Shown here in pieces: positions 61,113 to 64,000 of a DNA stretch of 64,000 bases; position 1 is the stretch's first letter; each line of letters starts with the position of its first letter. Under the pieces are notes generated by a model, which saw only the letters and a program-made list of their open reading frames with translations, ran no database searches and was not told the origin of the DNA. Source of the DNA: Bacteroidales bacterium UBA1374 (GTDB lineage Bacteria; Bacteroidota; Bacteroidia; Bacteroidales; UBA932). A program made the position numbers and the translations under genes. Location: positions 1-64,000 of the forward strand of contig DBRG01000005.1 in the NCBI GenBank assembly GCA_002305545.1, read 5' to 3'.

Positions 61113-61536
61113 TTTGCAATTGGCTGAGAAATTTCTGAACTGCGGGAGTAGATAATTCCCAGGAGGGAAAATGTTCTGCAAGATAGGTTTCGGCCTGTTG
61201 CATGTTTTTCAAGGACTGCAGGTCGGTTATTGTCTTTTCGTACAGGCTGCTGTCTTCAGAGAAAAGGGTTTTCAGGTAGAGGTATCTGTCGTTAAGGGGA
61301 ATGATTTCTTTCAGGGGACCCTTGTTTTTTGTTTTTGCCAGAGATTCAGCAAGGGTGGGGCGTTGGTCCAGTCCGGAAAACTTATCCTTAAGGGTAGGGG
61401 AAACAGGGACCGCAATGGTCTCCAGTTCAAAATCACCGGGTATGTCAGGAACCGGAGCCGGGGTGTACAAGGCATCGATCCTGGCGGTAAGCTTGGCTAG
61501 CAATTCTTTTATTTCCCTGTATTCCCTTTCGTTCAC
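61102..61536 (-). CDS. Conserved hypothetical protein upstream of rsmI
   Basis: The 144-residue, soluble, acidic helical protein has no signal peptide. An N-terminal helix (MNEREYREIKELLAKLTARIDAL) is followed by a proline-rich stretch and a helical C-terminus (YEKTITDLQSLKNMQQAETYLAEHF, then PAVQKFLSQLQNVF). I do not recognise a named domain. It sits between a TonB-like gene and rsmI in an apparently continuous operon. Confidence 0.75.
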   Translation of the reverse strand: MNEREYREIKELLAKLTARIDALYTPAPVPDIPGDFELETIAVPVSPTLKDKFSGLDQRPTLAESLAKTKNKGPLKEIIPLNDRYLYLKTLFSEDSSLYEKTITDLQSLKNMQQAETYLAEHFPSWELSTPAVQKFLSQLQNVF

Positions 61537-61561
61537 AATTCAAAAATAACTATAAAAATGC

Positions 61562-62272
61562 TTACTGAGGAATAAATCGGTAGACAATTTCTCCCGATTG
61601 CAGGGGCGGGGCATCAACAGATGCGGTAAAGCGGCTTTGACGCGCTGCACGCAGGGCATATTCCTGAAGGCAATGGTCCTGAGAAGAGAAATATGAAACA
61701 ATCGCTGCTTTCTGAACATAGCCTTTCCTGTCCACCTGGATAGAGACTGTAACATCGCCTCCGCCCAGGCATTTATAAACAGGAATGGAAAGGCTCATGG
61801 CCTTGCGTCCTTCCAGCGTGTATTCGAGCACGGCAGGGCCGGTATACGGGGTGGTTTCCTGCTTGTTTTCCTTTTTGTCTGCAACGGCCATTTCTTCCAC
61901 ACCGCCCTGTTCCTCAATTTCTTTGCGGGAAGCATCCAGACGTTCCTGCAATGCTTCCGCTTCTTTATAAACCTGGGAAGGATCTGCGTGACGGTCATCC
62001 TTCAGGGGACGGTTTCTCAGGGTGGCGTCAACTGCCACGTTTCTTGATTCCCTTTGAATACCGGCAATCAGATCGTCCAGCCCGGCACTTACTTCGGCCC
62101 TGATCCTATCCTTCTGTTGTTCCAGTTCCAGTTCTTCCTGGGGTGTAAAGTCAAGGATAAAGGAGGACTCTTTTTTTACGATGAGAGAGATCTGAAGCGA
62201 CAAAAATACAATCAGGGCTACCAGGTGTATGATAATGGTCAGGTATAGTCCAACTCGTATTTCCTGTTTCAT
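61562..62272 (-). CDS. TonB-like membrane protein
   Basis: The 236-residue protein has a short cytoplasmic start, one transmembrane helix (about 8-32), a charged coiled-coil-like linker (45-150) and a C-terminal domain resembling TonB (about 160-236; GGGDVTVSIQVDRKGYVQKAAIV, then LQEYALRAARQSRF). No proline-rich spacer is present. It may span part of the periplasm as an energy transducer or scaffold. It lies 12 nt after udk. Confidence 0.78.
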   Translation of the reverse strand: MKQEIRVGLYLTIIIHLVALIVFLSLQISLIVKKESSFILDFTPQEELELEQQKDRIRAEVSAGLDDLIAGIQRESRNVAVDATLRNRPLKDDRHADPSQVYKEAEALQERLDASRKEIEEQGGVEEMAVADKKENKQETTPYTGPAVLEYTLEGRKAMSLSIPVYKCLGGGDVTVSIQVDRKGYVQKAAIVSYFSSQDHCLQEYALRAARQSRFTASVDAPPLQSGEIVYRFIPQ

Positions 62273-62284
62273 GACCGGGTATGC

Positions 62285-62899
62285 TTAGCTTGAGAGCAAA
62301 GCTCGTTCAATGGTGGATATGAGCATATTGATGGCTACCGTGTTGTGTCCGCCCTGGGGAATGATGATGTCGGCATAACGCTTGGTGGGTTCGATGAATT
62401 GCAGGTGCATGGGCTTTACAGTCTTCTCGTAACGTTCCAGAACCTTGTTCACCGAGCGGCCTCTCTCGACAATATCCCTTGATATGACCCGTGATAACCT
62501 GTCATCGGCGTCGGCATCCACAAATATCTTCATGTCCAGGCAGTTCCTCAGTGGAGGATCGGTAAAGATCAGGATCCCTTCCACAATGATGATCTGGGTT
62601 GGTTCTGTATGGATGGATTCGGGCAGACGGGTGCAGGTGATGTAGGAATACATGGGTCGCTCAATGGCGGCCCCGGACTTCAGCATGAGCAGGTGCTCCA
62701 CCATCAGTTCCCAGTCAATGGATTGTGGATGGTCAAAGTTCAGCTCTTGCCTTTTTTCCAGCGGAAGGTGCGAATTGTCTTTGTAGTACGAATCTTGTGG
62801 AATTACCGTAACTTGTTTTTCATCAAGACGTTCCAGGATTTTGTTAACGACTGTCGTTTTTCCCGAACCGGTTCCACCGGCTATCCCAATGACTAACAT
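62285..62899 (-). CDS. udk: Uridine kinase
   Basis: The 204-residue kinase phosphorylates uridine and cytidine. P-loop GIAGGTGSGKTTVVNKIL (5-22), then DSYYKDNSHLP, NFDHPQSIDWELM, IIIVEGILIF and DADDRLSRVISRDIVERGR. The length is typical. Its start is 2 nt after the asnS stop codon. Confidence 0.96.
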   Translation of the reverse strand: MLVIGIAGGTGSGKTTVVNKILERLDEKQVTVIPQDSYYKDNSHLPLEKRQELNFDHPQSIDWELMVEHLLMLKSGAAIERPMYSYITCTRLPESIHTEPTQIIIVEGILIFTDPPLRNCLDMKIFVDADADDRLSRVISRDIVERGRSVNKVLERYEKTVKPMHLQFIEPTKRYADIIIPQGGHNTVAINMLISTIERALLSS

Positions 62900-62901
62900 A
62901 A

Positions 62902-64000
62902 TTAAAACTCTGCAGATTTAGGGGTACGCGGGAATGGAATGACATCCCTGATATTGGTCATTCCTGTTATAAAAAGTAGTAATCTTTCAAATCCCAGTCC
63001 GAAGCCTGAATGCGGGGCTGTTCCATAACGGCGGGTGTCAAGGTACCAGTTCAGATTCTCCTGGGACATATTCATCTCCTGTATCTTGCACAGCAATTTA
63101 TCCAGGTTCTCCTCGCGCTGTGACCCTCCAATGATCTCTCCTATTTTAGGAAAAAGAATGTCCATGGCCCTTACAGTCATACCGTCCTCATTTTCTTTCA
63201 TGTAAAAAGCCTTGATTTCCCTGGGATAGTCGGTCAGTATGACTGGACGTTTGAAATGTTTTTCAACCAGGTACCGTTCGTGTTCGCTTTGCAGGTCGAC
63301 ACCCCAGTACACAGGGAATTCGAATTCCTGTTTACTGCCGGTAAGGATTTCTATTGCTTCTGTATAGGTTAGGCGGACAAAATCTATGTTGCAAACACTT
63401 TCCAGCCTGTTGATCAGCTCTTTGTCCAGCATATTGTTAAGAAACTGCAGGTCAGAGGCACAATTTTCCAGAGCGTAACGGACCAGGTATTTGATAAAGT
63501 CTTCCGCCAGGTCCATGTTGTCGTTTATGTCATAAAAAGCCATTTCCGGTTCAATCATCCAGAATTCAGCCAGGTGCCTTGGCGTGTTGCTGTTTTCTGC
63601 CCTGAAGGTAGGTCCGAAAGTATAAATTTCACCAAGGGCCATAGCGCCCAGTTCTCCTTCCAGCTGACCACTGACGGTGAGGCTTGTCTGTCGCCCGAAA
63701 AAATCTTGGGAGTAGTCGATAGTTCCGTCTTTTTCTTTAGGCGGGTTGTTCAGATCCAGGGTAGTCACCTGGAACATGGCACCCGCGCCTTCACAGTCAG
63801 AAGCGGTTATGATTGGGGTGTGAAGGTAAACAAATCCCTTGTCGTTAAAGTATTTATGTATGGCATATGCCATCGCGTGGCGAATCCTGAGCACACATCC
63901 AAAGGTATTGGTCCTGGGTCTTAAGTGGGCAATCTCGCGGAGGAACTCCATGCTGTGTCCCTTTTTCTGAAGGGGATAAACAGTAGGGTCTGCAGTTCCG
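62902..64000 (-). CDS. asnS: Asparaginyl-tRNA synthetase (5' part outside window)
   Basis: The class II synthetase is read to the window edge without a start: the frame continues upstream through ADPTVYPLQKKGHSMEFLRE, so the Met at 63951 is internal. Motif 2 is in FRAENSNTPRHLAEFWMIEPEMAF and motif 3 in GSGLGFERLLLF-type sequence (HSGFGLGFERLL) near the end. About 365 residues are visible of the usual 465 or so. The asparagine-type residues and lack of a GAD domain separate it from AspS. It heads the run asnS-udk-TonB-like-hypothetical-rsmI-HhH. Confidence 0.95.
   Translation of the reverse strand, partial: GTADPTVYPLQKKGHSMEFLREIAHLRPRTNTFGCVLRIRHAMAYAIHKYFNDKGFVYLHTPIITASDCEGAGAMFQVTTLDLNNPPKEKDGTIDYSQDFFGRQTSLTVSGQLEGELGAMALGEIYTFGPTFRAENSNTPRHLAEFWMIEPEMAFYDINDNMDLAEDFIKYLVRYALENCASDLQFLNNMLDKELINRLESVCNIDFVRLTYTEAIEILTGSKQEFEFPVYWGVDLQSEHERYLVEKHFKRPVILTDYPREIKAFYMKENEDGMTVRAMDILFPKIGEIIGGSQREENLDKLLCKIQEMNMSQENLNWYLDTRRYGTAPHSGFGLGFERLLLFITGMTNIRDVIPFPRTPKSAEF

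Overview
The window reads as a chromosomal segment of a Bacteroidota bacterium, most likely order Bacteroidales. Four things support this. Most transcription-unit starts carry the Bacteroidota -7 element TAnnTTTG. Shine-Dalgarno sequences are rare. The protein families are typical of the phylum: FISUMP lipoprotein, SPOR lipoprotein, membrane-anchored HU-like protein, stand-alone HsdR-N nuclease beside holA, AddA-like helicase, split 5'-nucleotidase. The housekeeping genes keep a compact layout with 1-25 nt overlaps. I cannot place it below order level from sequence alone.

Layout. 1-167: end of a tRNA-Ile(GAT)/tRNA-Ala(TGC) pair closed by its own terminator. 277-5916: a long inverted repeat, then an AraC-type membrane regulator and an outer-membrane barrel / RND (MMPL) exporter / LolA-like periplasmic carrier cluster. 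5920-7276: HU-like membrane protein, tRNA-Asn with a textbook promoter and terminator, and a truncated tyrosine-recombinase gene, the scar of an element that used tRNA-Asn. 7341-11196: Na+/H+ antiporter with a large inverted repeat at its end, an AT-rich lipoprotein, an ABC-2 exporter. 11211-16023: mntP, a lipoprotein with a CxxCH haem motif and TolB-like propeller, a large membrane protein, and divergent asparaginase. 16055-25989: information processing and shikimate genes (metG-dnaG-trpS, aroA-aroC, recA, rlmN-recX).

25990-31116: an unannotated 58-codon acidic peptide gene with its own promoter and terminator, a YgjP-like metallopeptidase, prfB with its +1 frameshift, and an AddA-like helicase-nuclease. 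31113-34742: N-acyl-D-amino-acid deacylase and two tandem ApbE-type lipoproteins, one lacking key residues. 34791-39128: FISUMP lipoprotein, two TPM-domain proteins, and phoH, which overlaps the TPM gene by 150 nt antisense and capA by 158 nt in the same direction. 39216-45762: SPOR lipoprotein, gcvT, an M28 peptidase/TonB-C fusion lacking the catalytic Glu, a YitT protein, leuS. 46035-50492: tandem AraC regulators, trkA, a small acidic protein, cobalamin adenosyltransferase, LolD/MacB-like ATPase. 50629-54084: folE, cca, HsdR-N nuclease, holA. 54085-59594: a six-gene minus-strand operon from an ABC exporter through the split 5'-nucleotidase to tdk and alr. 59651-64000: asnS (partial), udk, a TonB-like protein, a hypothetical, rsmI and a helix-hairpin-helix protein, apparently one operon.

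The most interesting observations are: the lysine/arginine-free peptide gene at 26071; widespread TAnnTTTG boxes only 4-8 nt from start codons, implying leaderless mRNAs, including an 18-bp palindromic bidirectional promoter between the HsdR-N gene and holA; three enzymes missing expected catalytic residues (AroC, M28-TonB, ApbE-like); phoH wedged between overlapping neighbours; and a 28-bp-arm inverted repeat at 8620-8747. No CRISPR array, intact insertion sequence or recognisable defence system was seen.
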